A stretch of 64,000 nucleotides of DNA from Blastomonas sp. AAP53 (lineage in GTDB: Bacteria > Pseudomonadota > Alphaproteobacteria > Sphingomonadales > Sphingomonadaceae): contig NZ_ANFZ01000006.1 of NCBI RefSeq assembly GCF_000331245.1, positions 496,001-560,000 of the forward strand, given 5' to 3'. Position numbers and translations under genes: made by a program. The number at the start of each line of letters is the position of its first letter. Positions within the stretch are counted from its first letter, which is position 1. Shown here one piece after another: positions 28,554-37,711 of the stretch. The notes under the pieces were generated by a model that worked only from the letters and a program-made list of their open reading frames with translations, searched no databases and was not told the origin of the DNA.

Positions 28554-29471
28554 GTGCAGACGATCAAATGGGGCGCACTTGCGGTCGCGCTGCTGCTGCT
28601 GGGCATCCGGCTGGCGGATGGTTCGTCGGTGACGGCGATGGTCAACACAGACGACACGCCGATCATGCAATGGCCCGACCTGCTGGACCAACCGCGCCCG
28701 GCGGTAGATCGGACGCTGGCCTATGGCGATGATCCGCTGCAGGTCATTGATCTGTGGCTTCCCAAGGGCAAGGGGCCGCATCCTGTGGTGGTGATGATCC
28801 ACGGCGGCTGCTGGCAGACCGACATCGCGACGCGCGACATCATGAACTATATCGCCGCCGATCTGCGCAACGACGGTATCGCGGTGTGGAACGTCGAATA
28901 TCGCGGTGTCGATCGTGCGGGCGGCGGCTATCCCGGCACCTATCAGGATATCGGTGCAGCCGCCGACCTGCTGGCAAACCAGGCAAAGCCGCTGAACCTC
29001 GACCTTGCGACGACGATCGCCATCGGCCATTCGGCAGGCGGGCATCTGGCGCTATGGCTGGCGGCTCGACCGGCGCTTGCCGAAGGCGAACCATTGCGCG
29101 GCAACCATCCGCTCCGCATTGACGCTGCCATCAGCCAGGCAGGCATTGCCGATCTGCGCGCTGCGATGGCGCGCGACGGCCATGCCTGCGGGACCGATGC
29201 GCCCAAGGCGATGGCGGGCGATGCGTTCGCGCTCACCTCGCCCCCTGAAATGCCGGTCAGCACCGCGCAGCAGATCCAGTTTCACACCGACAGGGACAAG
29301 ATCGCGCCGGTCGAATATGCGCGCGCCTATGCCGCTGCCATGGAGCGGCGCGGGGTGACGGTGGAAACCAACGTCCACGGCCCAGAAGGCCATGTCGAGC
29401 TGATCGCGCCTGCCAGCCGCAGCTGGGCGGCGCAGAAGGCGCGGATCAAGCAGCTGTTGGGACGGACATGA
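28554..29471 (+). CDS. alpha/beta hydrolase, probable kynurenine formamidase
   Basis: A 305-residue esterase-fold protein. The oxyanion block MIHGGCWQTD is the HGGxW motif of alpha/beta-hydrolase kynurenine formamidases. The nucleophile Ser is in IGHSAGGHLALW, Asp in HTDRDKIAPVE and His in PEGHVELI. It begins with a hydrophobic segment (WGALAVALLLLGIRL), which may anchor or export it. GTG at 28554 is chosen because GAGAGGA lies just upstream. It overlaps kynureninase by four bases, so formamidase activity in tryptophan breakdown is a reasonable inference. A different esterase role is possible. Confidence 0.72.
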   Translation: MQTIKWGALAVALLLLGIRLADGSSVTAMVNTDDTPIMQWPDLLDQPRPAVDRTLAYGDDPLQVIDLWLPKGKGPHPVVVMIHGGCWQTDIATRDIMNYIAADLRNDGIAVWNVEYRGVDRAGGGYPGTYQDIGAAADLLANQAKPLNLDLATTIAIGHSAGGHLALWLAARPALAEGEPLRGNHPLRIDAAISQAGIADLRAAMARDGHACGTDAPKAMAGDAFALTSPPEMPVSTAQQIQFHTDRDKIAPVEYARAYAAAMERRGVTVETNVHGPEGHVELIAPASRSWAAQKARIKQLLGRT

Positions 29472-30706
29472 CCATGCAATACCCTTCATTGGCCGAGGCT
29501 GAAGCTCGCGATGCCGCCGATCCTCTGCACAGCTGGCGCGATCGGTTCGTGCTGCCCGACGGCCTGGTCTACCTCGACGGCAATTCGCTGGGTGCCTTGC
29601 CTCGGCACACGGCCGAGACGATGCGCGATGCGACCGAGCGGCAATGGGGCGAAGGGTTGATCCGCAGCTGGAACGATGCCGACTGGATCGGTGCGCCCCG
29701 GCGGGTTGGCGACAAGATTGCGCAGCTGATCCGCGCTGCGTCTGGTGAAGTCATTGTGTGCGATTCGGTGACGGTGAATCTCTACAAGCTGATGATGGCG
29801 ATCCTCGCGGCGCGGCCGGGGCAGGGCCGCACGATCCTCACCGAAAGCGGCAACTTTCCGACCGACCTGCATGTCGCCGCGGGCGTGGCGGCGCAGCACG
29901 GTCTGGTGCTGGATGCAGCACCGCGCGAGGCGATCATGGAGCGGATCGGGCCGGAAACGGCGCTGATCGTGCTCACGCATGTGCATTACAAAACCGGAGA
30001 GCGGTTCGACATGGCGTCGATCCAAGCGCTGGCCGATGCGCAGGGCGTGCCGCTGATCTGGGATCTGTCGCACAGCATCGGCGCGGTACCGCTCGACATG
30101 GGCGCGGATGCCGCGCGCTTTGCCGTGGGCTGCGGGTACAAGTACCTCAATGGCGGGCCGGGCGCGCCAGGTTTCCTGTATGTGGCGGCAGAGGCGCTGG
30201 AGTTCCTGGGCTCGCCGATCCAGGGCTGGATGGGCCACGCTGCCCCCTTCGCCATGACCGACGCTTATGCGCCTGCGCCTGGTATCGAACGGTTTCTGGC
30301 CGGAACGCCGCCGATGCTGTCGCTGCTGGCACTGGAGGCCGGGGTGGACCTGATGCTGGAGGCGGACGGCGACCTGCTTTGGGCCAAGTCGCAGGCCCTG
30401 TTCGATTTCCTCGCGCAACAGATGGCGGCGCGCTGTCCGCAACTGGTGCCGATCACGCCTGTGCGGGCCGATCTGCGCGGCAGCCATGCCAGCTTTGCGC
30501 ATCCGTCCGCCTGGCCAATCAACCGCGCGCTCATCGATGCGGGCGTCATCGGAGATTTCCGCTCGCCCGATGTGCTGCGACTGGGATTGACGCCGCTGTA
30601 CCTCGGCTTTGCCGACCTGTGGCACGCGGTGGACCGGCTGGCTGCGATCCTCGAAGATGGCCGTTGGCAACGCAGCGAATATAGTGCCCCCACCCGTGTC
30701 ACCTGA
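29468..30706 (+). CDS. kynU: kynureninase
   Basis: PLP enzyme that cleaves kynurenine to anthranilate and alanine in tryptophan catabolism. It has 412 residues. Family blocks are VYLDGNSLGALP near residue 35, the cofactor-contacting LIWDLSHSIGAVPLD, and the PLP Lys225 in CGYKYLNGGPGAPGF. GSHASFAHP lies near residue 340. It is coupled to the upstream alpha/beta hydrolase by an ATGA overlap. Tryptophan 2,3-dioxygenase is not in the window, so the pathway is only partly visible. Confidence 0.95.
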   Translation: MTMQYPSLAEAEARDAADPLHSWRDRFVLPDGLVYLDGNSLGALPRHTAETMRDATERQWGEGLIRSWNDADWIGAPRRVGDKIAQLIRAASGEVIVCDSVTVNLYKLMMAILAARPGQGRTILTESGNFPTDLHVAAGVAAQHGLVLDAAPREAIMERIGPETALIVLTHVHYKTGERFDMASIQALADAQGVPLIWDLSHSIGAVPLDMGADAARFAVGCGYKYLNGGPGAPGFLYVAAEALEFLGSPIQGWMGHAAPFAMTDAYAPAPGIERFLAGTPPMLSLLALEAGVDLMLEADGDLLWAKSQALFDFLAQQMAARCPQLVPITPVRADLRGSHASFAHPSAWPINRALIDAGVIGDFRSPDVLRLGLTPLYLGFADLWHAVDRLAAILEDGRWQRSEYSAPTRVT

Positions 30707-30816
30707 GTGGTCTGGCAACATCTGCCGAACCTGAACGTTGGATAACTGGCAGGCCATGATAGGGTCACGCATCCGGTGTCATGCTGCCCGAACAATAAAA
30801 CGAACAGGAGAGAGAC

Positions 30817-31668
30817 ATGAAGCGCCTGCTGGCTTGCCTCGACGTATCGCATTATTCGCAAACCGTGTGTGAACACGCCGCCTGGGCCGCTGAGCGGCTG
30901 GATTCAACGGTGGAGCTGCTGCACGTGATCCAGCGCAACGACGCCGATGAGGCGCGGCAGGAGCTGGGCGATACCATGGATCTGGCCAGCAAGCCCGGGC
31001 TGCTCGACGAGATTTTGTCATTGAAACAGGCCGAAGGGCGGCTGGCGGACCGTCAGGGGCAGTTGCTGCTGCAGGTTGCCACCGATCAGCTGCGCAAGCT
31101 GGGGATCACGCGCGTAGAGACCACGCAGCGCGAGGGCGGGATCGTCGAGACGATCATGGAGCGCGAGACGTTCAGTGACATCGTGATCATCGGCAAGCGC
31201 GGCGCGCAGGCCAATTTCGCCAAGGGCCATCTGGGCAGCAAGGTCGAGCGCGTGGTGCGCCAGAGCCGCAAGCCAGTGCTTGTAGCGACGAGGGTCTTCA
31301 AGCGACCCCAGCGCATCGCGATTGCGTTCGACGGCGGCCCCTCCAGCCGCAAGGCGCTCGAATATGTCTCCACCTCGCCGCTGTTCGGCGGGCTCGACAT
31401 CGACGTGGTGTTGGTGGGCGGCTATACCGAGAAGAACGCCGCGCACATCGACTGGGCCCAGACCCAGTTCACCGGACGCGCGGGCGTCAAGGCGATCCAG
31501 CGCGAGGGCTCGCCCGATGGCGTGCTGCAGCAATTGGCCAGCGAGCGCGCGATCGATCTGTTTGTCATGGGTGCCTATGGCCACAGCCCGTTGCGCAACA
31601 TGCTGGTCGGCAGCACCACGACGCAGATGATCCGCTCAGGGCAGATATCGGTGTTGCTGTTCAGATAG
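30817..31668 (+). CDS. universal stress protein, two tandem Usp domains
   Basis: A 283-residue protein made of two UspA-like domains, roughly residues 1-145 and 150-283. The second has a clear nucleotide-binding signature, GAYGHSPLRNMLVGSTT; the first has the related GKRGAQANFAKGHLGSK. AGGAGAG precedes the ATG closely. It stands between kynU and the DUF2239 gene with its own upstream gap. Usp proteins respond to nutrient or oxygen stress; the trigger here is unknown. Confidence 0.9.
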   Translation: MKRLLACLDVSHYSQTVCEHAAWAAERLDSTVELLHVIQRNDADEARQELGDTMDLASKPGLLDEILSLKQAEGRLADRQGQLLLQVATDQLRKLGITRVETTQREGGIVETIMERETFSDIVIIGKRGAQANFAKGHLGSKVERVVRQSRKPVLVATRVFKRPQRIAIAFDGGPSSRKALEYVSTSPLFGGLDIDVVLVGGYTEKNAAHIDWAQTQFTGRAGVKAIQREGSPDGVLQQLASERAIDLFVMGAYGHSPLRNMLVGSTTTQMIRSGQISVLLFR

Positions 31669-31758
31669 CGCAACCAACGGGCGGCTTGAGCCGCAAGGGC
31701 TCCGGCTTGGCTCCGGTGAACCGGCTTGCCCCCTTTAGACTTGGGGGCGATGCCATTT

Positions 31759-31798
31759 TACCCGGATAGTATTGACAAGAATTTTATCCGGGTATAAT
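31759..31798 (+). promoter_or_regulatory. promoter with paired palindromic operator, DUF2239 gene
   Basis: TTGACA at 31772-31777 and TATAAT at 31793-31798 match sigma-70 consensus with a 15-base spacer. TACCCGGATA (31759-31768) and TATCCGGGTA (31785-31794) form an exact 10-bp inverted repeat; each half is itself nearly palindromic, so they also read as two sites 26 bp apart. The right one overlaps the -10 box, fitting repression. Confidence 0.7.
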
Positions 31799-31829
31799 GC
31801 CATGTCCATCACGATGGGGTTTTGGGGAC

Positions 31830-32342
31830 ATGGAAATTTTAACGGCATTCTTGGGTTCGCGGCAGATTGCCTCAGGCAGCAGGGACGAGGTTGTCAGGAC
31901 GATCCGTGACAGCCTGATCGCGCATGATGGCGCGGTGCTGGTGTTTGATGATCAGACCGGTCGCGTCACAGATCTGGATTACCAGGCGGTTGCAGCGCAA
32001 GCGGCCGGTCGCCCGCGACTGGGTGTGAAGGCACGCGAGGTGACGCTTCTGCCACGCCATTGGGAATGGCTGTCGGACCAGCCAGGCGGTGCCTCCGCCG
32101 CGCTTCGGCGACTGGTTGATGCAGCGCGCAGCGGGGGGCAGACCGAACGCCAGCGCCGCGACGCCGTCTATCGGTTCATGCAGGCTGCCTGTGGCGACAT
32201 GCCGGGTTATGAGGACGCGTTGCGTGCGCTCTATGCGGCCCAGGACAGTGATTTCCTTGCACGGGTAGAGCCCTGGCCAGCGGACATAGTGCGCTATATC
32301 CGCAAGCTGCTGATTGGCGCTGTGCAGCCGCCAGGCGGCTGA
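31830..32342 (+). CDS. DUF2239 family protein
   Basis: A 170-residue cytoplasmic protein with the DUF2239 pattern: TAFLGSRQIASG at the N-terminus, GAVLVFDDQTGRVTDLD, GVKAREVTLLPRHWEWL and a C-terminal helical part with VYRFMQAACGDMPGYEDALRAL. The ATG at 31830 is chosen since the upstream one (31797) overlaps the -10 box of a near-consensus promoter. The function of the family is unknown. A strong promoter with paired palindromes just upstream suggests a dedicated repressor, not found in the window. Confidence 0.85.
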   Translation: MEILTAFLGSRQIASGSRDEVVRTIRDSLIAHDGAVLVFDDQTGRVTDLDYQAVAAQAAGRPRLGVKAREVTLLPRHWEWLSDQPGGASAALRRLVDAARSGGQTERQRRDAVYRFMQAACGDMPGYEDALRALYAAQDSDFLARVEPWPADIVRYIRKLLIGAVQPPGG

Positions 32343-32404
32343 GCCGAGCGTCCAGCGGCCTTCCGCTGCAGCAATCCGCAAAGAGGTCCTGAACCGTTGG
32401 GCCT

Positions 32405-33451
32405 CTATTCCAGATACAGCGATCGCAGCCGTGCGACATCCACCGGGGTAATCCCCAGCGTCGCCAGATAGCCTTCGACACCGCCGTAATCACGGTCGAT
32501 CACCTCGAAGAACTGCGCGAGGTGCGATGCGCCCGAGGCGGAATAAAGCGGCTCGGCCTTGATCCCGCCCGGTCTCTTCGCGGCAGCGGCATAATATTGC
32601 ACGATCGGGTTGGTCGGATACAGCGCCGGGTCGAGCGGCGGCAGTTCGTTCTGCGGGCGGCGCAACTGGGTGGAGAGGTGATAGTCCGCCAGGATCGTCG
32701 CACGATCGACACCCAGCGCGCTGAGGATCAGCGCCGAGGCGATCCCGGTGCGGTCCTGCCCCGCCGAGCAGTGGTACATCACCGCGCCGTCATCGGCGAG
32801 CAGCCGCTTGAACAGCGAGCGATATTGCGGCGCGAGCAGCTTCTCCATGCCGGTATAGACATATTCGCCCTTCATGCTGCCCATATTGGCCATCAGGGGT
32901 TTCAATGAATAGTCGTTCGAGATGAACAGCGCGCCGGTGCGGTCGTCGAGTTGCGTTGCGGCCACCTCGCGCTCTTCCAGCGAGCGCAGATCGACGATAG
33001 TGCCGATATTGAGCCCGCCGAGCAGCGTGTAATCTTCTTCCGTCAGCAGCGGCAGCGCGCCCGAGCGGAACACCTTGCCCCAGCGCACCGTCTTGCCGCC
33101 CGCACCCTTGTAGCCGCCCAGATCGCGGAAATTCGACCCCTTGGCGAGCGGCAGTTCGCGTTCTGCGGCCAATATCAGCGAGGCATCGCCGCCATCGCGC
33201 AGGACCACGAACTGGCGCGTTGTGGCGGGCAGGGCGATGATCGCCTCGCCCTTGCGACTGGCCTTGACCACCGGCACCGCTGCCCCTGCGGCTACCGGCG
33301 TATCGGTGACGATGATGTCGACTGGGTCGCTATCTTGCCAGCTGACCTTGACCGTTTGGGCATCGATGCGCGCCACGGTGACATTGTCCACCGCAAGGGC
33401 AGGGGCGGTGCTTGCCAGCAGCATCAGGGCCAAGGCGGCTTTCATGCGCAT
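32405..33451 (-). CDS. secreted tyrosine phosphatase (Y_phosphatase3 type)
   Basis: A 348-residue protein with a signal peptide (LMLLASTAPALA) and a short beta-rich N-terminal domain before a phosphatase domain. The P-loop is YHCSAGQDRTGIASA, the HCxxGxDRTG form typical of the LipA/MptpB group. FRDLGGYKGAGGKTVRWGKVFRSGAL precedes it. These enzymes remove phosphate from tyrosine, serine or phosphoinositides. It lies 13 bp downstream of a TonB receptor gene on the same strand, suggesting joint capture and processing of a phosphorylated nutrient (inference). Confidence 0.87.
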   Translation of the reverse strand: MRMKAALALMLLASTAPALAVDNVTVARIDAQTVKVSWQDSDPVDIIVTDTPVAAGAAVPVVKASRKGEAIIALPATTRQFVVLRDGGDASLILAAERELPLAKGSNFRDLGGYKGAGGKTVRWGKVFRSGALPLLTEEDYTLLGGLNIGTIVDLRSLEEREVAATQLDDRTGALFISNDYSLKPLMANMGSMKGEYVYTGMEKLLAPQYRSLFKRLLADDGAVMYHCSAGQDRTGIASALILSALGVDRATILADYHLSTQLRRPQNELPPLDPALYPTNPIVQYYAAAAKRPGGIKAEPLYSASGASHLAQFFEVIDRDYGGVEGYLATLGITPVDVARLRSLYLE

Positions 33452-33464
33452 GTGTTCTCTCCTG

Positions 33465-36134
33465 TCAGAAGCCGAAGCGGATGCCGGCGAGGTAGCGACG
33501 ACCGATCTGCTCGACTTCGGTCGGGCGAGCTGGCGTCCCCTGGAATGCGGTGTATTTGGCGTCGGTCAAGTTGTTGAGATCGGCAAACAGGCTGATGTTG
33601 GGCGTGATGTCATAGCGGATCGCGACATCGACATTGGTATAGCCGCCGCGGAACTCGTCGCCGGTCGCTACGCCGCCACCGGTACCGATCGAAAGTGATT
33701 CCAGATAGTCCGAGCGCCACTGATAGCTGGCACGCACCGAAAGCCCGTATTTCTCGTAATAGAGCGAGGCATTGACGATGGTGTCCGACGTGCCGGGGAA
33801 GCCTATGTCCTGGCGCTGGTTGGTATCAAAGCTGCCTTCCAGCAGCGTGAGATTGCCCTGGAAGCCGAAACCGTCGAGCGGCGAGGGCAGGAAGGTGAAT
33901 TGCTGCTGATAGTTGAATTCGACCCCGTAAAGCTCGCCGCTGTTGCCGTTGAAGCTGGATGTGAGCTGATACTGTGAGCGGTCCCTGCCATTGCTGTCGA
34001 ACGCGTTCGACCCGACATCTTGAGTGTTTGAGTAAAGTACGTTGTCTACCCAGCGATGAAAGCCTGCGACCGAAAGGATACCCTGGCCGGGGATATAATA
34101 TTCGAGGCTGGCGTCCACACCCCAAGTGTATTCAGGCCGCAGCTGCGGGTTGCCGCCGCTGATCGTGCCGGGGTTGGTCGTATCATTGATTGTGGAGCTG
34201 ACCCTGATTTCGCCGAAGCTGGGGCGCGCGATACCGCGCTGGCCGGCGACGCGGAACACCAGGTTGTCCATGACATCGAAACGGGCATTCACGCTGGGAA
34301 ATATGTCGGTATATTCCTGTGGTGATGACAGCGGGACAACAATGCCATTGGCGACCGCCTGGCCCTGGTTGGTCAGCTTGAAATTCTCGACGCGTGCGCC
34401 CGCGATGACCTGGCCACCTTCGAATACGAACTTGGCCATTCCATAGCCGGTCAGCGTTTTTTCGGTCAGCGCAAAGCGATTCTGTGGTGGCACGTTGTTC
34501 GCAGGATTGTAGCGCCCCTGGCGCTGCAGCGTGGTCAGAATATTGTCGAGATCGGCGCGCATCCGGGTGTTGTCGACATAGTTGAAATTGAGGCCCGACG
34601 GAAAGCCGGTGTCCCAAGGCGTGTCGGTGATATAGCTTGCCGGATTGAAGCTGAGCCCCGTACCGGCGAGAGCGCCGGGCGTAAGAAATACGATATTGCT
34701 GGTGGAGAAGACGAAACCGCCGATGTCACGATCAGCATAGAGCAGGCCGCCAGTCAGGGTCAGGTCGCCCAGCTCCTTGGCCACGTCCAGCTTTACCGTA
34801 TAGCTGTCGGTGAACACGTCCTGCACGATCGGGATAAGGATCGCGGACGCCGCAGTGATCGTCGTCTGATCGAAATTCGCCAGCGCTGGGCCGCGCACAA
34901 AGCTGCCCGCAGTTGCGCCGGGCACAGTCTGGAACAACTTGACGATCGGGAAATTGGGGCGGCTGAAATCATAATTGACCGAAGGTGAAGTCGCCGTCGG
35001 CGTGCTTGCCTGCACCAGCGGCAGAAATGTCGTATTTTCGGTGCGGGTATAGTTCGCGGCGAAGTTCACCTTCCAGCCGTCTTCCTCGTAATCCCCGCCA
35101 ATGGTGTTGATGTAGTTACGAGTACGGTAATTACCCAGATTGAATGACGCGGTGATGGGAACGCGGACCAGATCGCCACCGGAGAGGTTGCGGGTGCCGG
35201 AGAGCGCACGGTCGAGCCGTACCTCATACTGGTCGCGCTGCTCGTCATCCTTGAACTCGGTGTAGATGGTCTTGAAATAGAGCTTCTGGCCTTCGGCGGG
35301 CGAGTATTCCAGCCCCGCGAACAGGCCGTTGTTTTCACGGACGAGGCGATAGTTGCGGATATCGATCTCGGTCGGACCAAACTGGGTATCGGCTGCATTT
35401 GACGGTTCGTCGTAGCGGCCCACCTCGCGGTTGTCCGTCACCTGCTCGCGGCGATAGTGCGATGCGCCCGCCACGACACCGAACGTGCCATCGCTGTACG
35501 ACACGCGGATCGATCCCTGGCGCTGTTCGCCGTTGCCCAGCTCCATCAGCCCATAGCCGACATCGCCCTGGACGTGAAAGCCGGCCTTGCCTGCCAGCGG
35601 CGAGAAGGTGCGCAGGTCGATATTGGCGACGATCGCCTCGGCCTGGATATTGGGGGTGAGCGACTTGTTGATCGCCAGCGCGCTGAGGATCACCGCGGGC
35701 ACCGCATCGAAGCGATAGGCGCGCGTGAGGCCGCCTTCGTCCGCGCCGATCATCGGAATTCCATCGATGCTGACCGAGGTCCAGCGGTTGGGCGCGCCGC
35801 GCACCTGGATATAGCGCTCCTGGCCCTGATCGCGCTGCACTGCGACGGCGGGCAGGCGCGAAAGCGCGGCGGCGCTGTTCTGGTCGGGGAAGCGGCCGAC
35901 CGAGTCTGCGGCCGAGATGTCGATCAGGTTGTCGGCGTTGCGCTTCTGCGCGATCGATTCCCCCTGCGCGGTGATGATCGCGCCCTGCACGATGATCTCG
36001 CCTTCCGTGCCGGCATTCGCCTCATCGGCGCTCTGCGCGGTCTGCGCCATGGCAGGCAGGCTGGCCATGCCAGCGAAAGCCAGAACGGAAATGGACGAGC
36101 GCAGCCGCGCAAAGATATGTGGATTGAAGATCAT
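33465..36134 (-). CDS. TonB-dependent outer-membrane receptor
   Basis: An 889-residue TonB-dependent receptor. A signal peptide ends near residue 30 (SLPAMA). A plug domain follows with GRFPDQNSAAALSRLPAVAV and the QVRGAPNRWTSVSIDGIPM block. The rest is a beta-barrel ending in a C-terminal aromatic residue (AGIRFGF). The N-terminal IIVQGAIITAQGESIAQKRN resembles receptors of the CirA/sphingomonad type. The ligand is unknown; a secreted phosphatase gene follows after 13 bp. Confidence 0.93.
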   Translation of the reverse strand: MIFNPHIFARLRSSISVLAFAGMASLPAMAQTAQSADEANAGTEGEIIVQGAIITAQGESIAQKRNADNLIDISAADSVGRFPDQNSAAALSRLPAVAVQRDQGQERYIQVRGAPNRWTSVSIDGIPMIGADEGGLTRAYRFDAVPAVILSALAINKSLTPNIQAEAIVANIDLRTFSPLAGKAGFHVQGDVGYGLMELGNGEQRQGSIRVSYSDGTFGVVAGASHYRREQVTDNREVGRYDEPSNAADTQFGPTEIDIRNYRLVRENNGLFAGLEYSPAEGQKLYFKTIYTEFKDDEQRDQYEVRLDRALSGTRNLSGGDLVRVPITASFNLGNYRTRNYINTIGGDYEEDGWKVNFAANYTRTENTTFLPLVQASTPTATSPSVNYDFSRPNFPIVKLFQTVPGATAGSFVRGPALANFDQTTITAASAILIPIVQDVFTDSYTVKLDVAKELGDLTLTGGLLYADRDIGGFVFSTSNIVFLTPGALAGTGLSFNPASYITDTPWDTGFPSGLNFNYVDNTRMRADLDNILTTLQRQGRYNPANNVPPQNRFALTEKTLTGYGMAKFVFEGGQVIAGARVENFKLTNQGQAVANGIVVPLSSPQEYTDIFPSVNARFDVMDNLVFRVAGQRGIARPSFGEIRVSSTINDTTNPGTISGGNPQLRPEYTWGVDASLEYYIPGQGILSVAGFHRWVDNVLYSNTQDVGSNAFDSNGRDRSQYQLTSSFNGNSGELYGVEFNYQQQFTFLPSPLDGFGFQGNLTLLEGSFDTNQRQDIGFPGTSDTIVNASLYYEKYGLSVRASYQWRSDYLESLSIGTGGGVATGDEFRGGYTNVDVAIRYDITPNISLFADLNNLTDAKYTAFQGTPARPTEVEQIGRRYLAGIRFGF

Positions 36135-36239
36135 GATGCAGCCCCCTGGTGAACAGGGGCGCTGCTAGGCGTTGGGCATGACTCTGCAATGGCTTCAATA
36201 TGACGGTATTTGCCAACGCCATCGCAGGACCGTCTTGAA

Positions 36240-36271
36240 ACTGTCAGTATGTCGTCACACCAGTGACGTCA
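36240..36271. promoter_or_regulatory. possible regulatory site between tesA-like and TonB receptor genes
   Basis: CTGTCAG-TATG-TCGTCAC (36241-36258) resembles a Pho box (two CTGTCA-type repeats 11 bp apart) with two mismatches in the second repeat. It overlaps a perfect GTCAC-ACCA-GTGAC inverted repeat (36254-36267) and the palindrome TGACGTCA. Weak evidence; the site is 100 bp upstream of the receptor gene. Confidence 0.3.
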
Positions 36272-36278
36272 TGGCGGC

Positions 36279-36980
36279 TCAGCCGCGCAATTCCCTCGCC
36301 ACCATGTCGCTGATGCCGCTCACCACGCGCGCGATACCCTTTGGGTTGGGGTGGACGCCATCGGGCAGCATCAGCTTGGGATCGGTGATCACGCCGTCGA
36401 GAAAGAACGGGTACAGTTCGGCATCATATTGCCTGGCAAGGTCGGTGAAGATCGGGTTGAACTGCCCGGCATAATCCTGGCCCAGGTTGGGCGCGGCGAT
36501 CATGCCGGTCAGCACGACGTCGATATCGCGCTTCTGCAACTCGGCCAGCATCGCCTGCATATTGTCCCGGGTCTGTTCAGGGCTGATGCCACGCAGCATG
36601 TCGTTGCCGCCGAGGCCCAGGATGACAAGGTCGGGCTTGCGCGGCAGGCCGTCGAGCGCAAACGTCAGTCGCTGCAAGCCTGCTGCAGTGGTGTCACCCG
36701 ATACGCCGGCGTTATGAACCGACACCTTCAAGCCCTTGGCAGATAACGCCTTTTCCAGCTGCGCAGGAAAGCTTTCGTCCTGCTTGACGCCGTACCCTGC
36801 ATAAAGGCTGTCGCCGAAGGCCATCACCAGCTTGGTATCTGCGGTGAGCGCAGCGGGGGCGGCAGGTGCCTCTGTGCGTTCGACCGACGGCACTGCGGCT
36901 TCGTCCGACGACGGCGAACATGCCGCAGTGCAATAGACAAGCGCCAATGCCGCCCCATATACAATGCTGTTCCGTCCCAA
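36279..36980 (-). CDS. TesA-like arylesterase / SGNH hydrolase
   Basis: A 233-residue exported esterase of the GDSL (SGNH) family. The blocks are MAFGDSLYAGYG (nucleophile Ser), NAGVSGDTTAAG, LGLGGNDMLRG and DGVHPNPKG, which carries the catalytic Asp and His. A hydrophobic N-terminus ending near YCTAACSPSS may be a lipoprotein signal, though the lipobox is poor. It is divergent from the ATP-binding gene of a YbbAP-type ABC system, the same neighbourhood as tesA-ybbA-ybbP in enterobacteria. Confidence 0.88.
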   Translation of the reverse strand: MGRNSIVYGAALALVYCTAACSPSSDEAAVPSVERTEAPAAPAALTADTKLVMAFGDSLYAGYGVKQDESFPAQLEKALSAKGLKVSVHNAGVSGDTTAAGLQRLTFALDGLPRKPDLVILGLGGNDMLRGISPEQTRDNMQAMLAELQKRDIDVVLTGMIAAPNLGQDYAGQFNPIFTDLARQYDAELYPFFLDGVITDPKLMLPDGVHPNPKGIARVVSGISDMVARELRG

Positions 36981-37000
36981 AGCGAAAGCCCTTTCATTTC

Positions 37001-37711
37001 ATGCACGATACCCAGACGCGGTCTCATATTGCGATTGCCGCCCGCAATGTCACCCTCTCGCTGGGCGAAAGCGGCAACCAGACGCAGATATTGAAGGGCA
37101 TCGACCTCGAAATTCCCCTGGGCCAGTCGGTGGCGCTGCTGGGGCCATCGGGCTCGGGCAAGTCCTCGCTGATGGCGATCCTCTCTGGCCTCGAGCGTGC
37201 GAGCAGCGGCGACGTCATGGTCGCCGGCCTCGATTTCGGGCCGATGGACGAGGATGGCCTGGCCAGGGCGCGGCGCGGGCGCATCGGCATCGTGCTGCAG
37301 GCGTTTCACCTGCTGCCGACGATGACGGCGCTGGAGAATGTCGCGGTGCCGCTCGAGCTGGCAGGCCGTGACGATCCGTTCGGCACCGCAAAGCGCGAGC
37401 TCGAGGCGGTCGGTCTTGGCCACCGCGTCACGCATTATCCCAGCCAGCTTTCGGGCGGCGAGCAGCAGCGCGTGGCGATTGCCCGCGCGATGGCGCCGGG
37501 GCCGGAGATCATCTTTGCCGATGAACCCACCGGCAACCTCGATGGCACCACCGGCGAGGCGATCATCGACCTGCTGTTCAGCCGCCAGCGCGCGAGCGGC
37601 GCGACGCTGCTGATCATCACCCATGACCCGGCACTCGCCACGCACTGCAACCGCGTCATCGAGATGCGCGACGGCCTGATCATCGCGGATCGTGCCGGCG
37701 GCGCGGCATGA
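37001..37711 (+). CDS. ABC transporter ATP-binding protein (YbbA-like)
   Basis: A 236-residue ATPase of the LolD/MacB-type group. Motifs are Walker A LLGPSGSGKSS, the Q-loop VLQAFHLLPTMTALENV, signature QLSGGEQQRVAIARA and Walker B IIFADEPTGNLDG, then ITHDPALA. The ATG at 37001 lies 20 bp from the start of the divergent esterase. The stop overlaps the following permease by four bases. By context it powers export of a lipid-like or hydrophobic molecule; the actual substrate is unknown. Confidence 0.92.
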   Translation: MHDTQTRSHIAIAARNVTLSLGESGNQTQILKGIDLEIPLGQSVALLGPSGSGKSSLMAILSGLERASSGDVMVAGLDFGPMDEDGLARARRGRIGIVLQAFHLLPTMTALENVAVPLELAGRDDPFGTAKRELEAVGLGHRVTHYPSQLSGGEQQRVAIARAMAPGPEIIFADEPTGNLDGTTGEAIIDLLFSRQRASGATLLIITHDPALATHCNRVIEMRDGLIIADRAGGAA

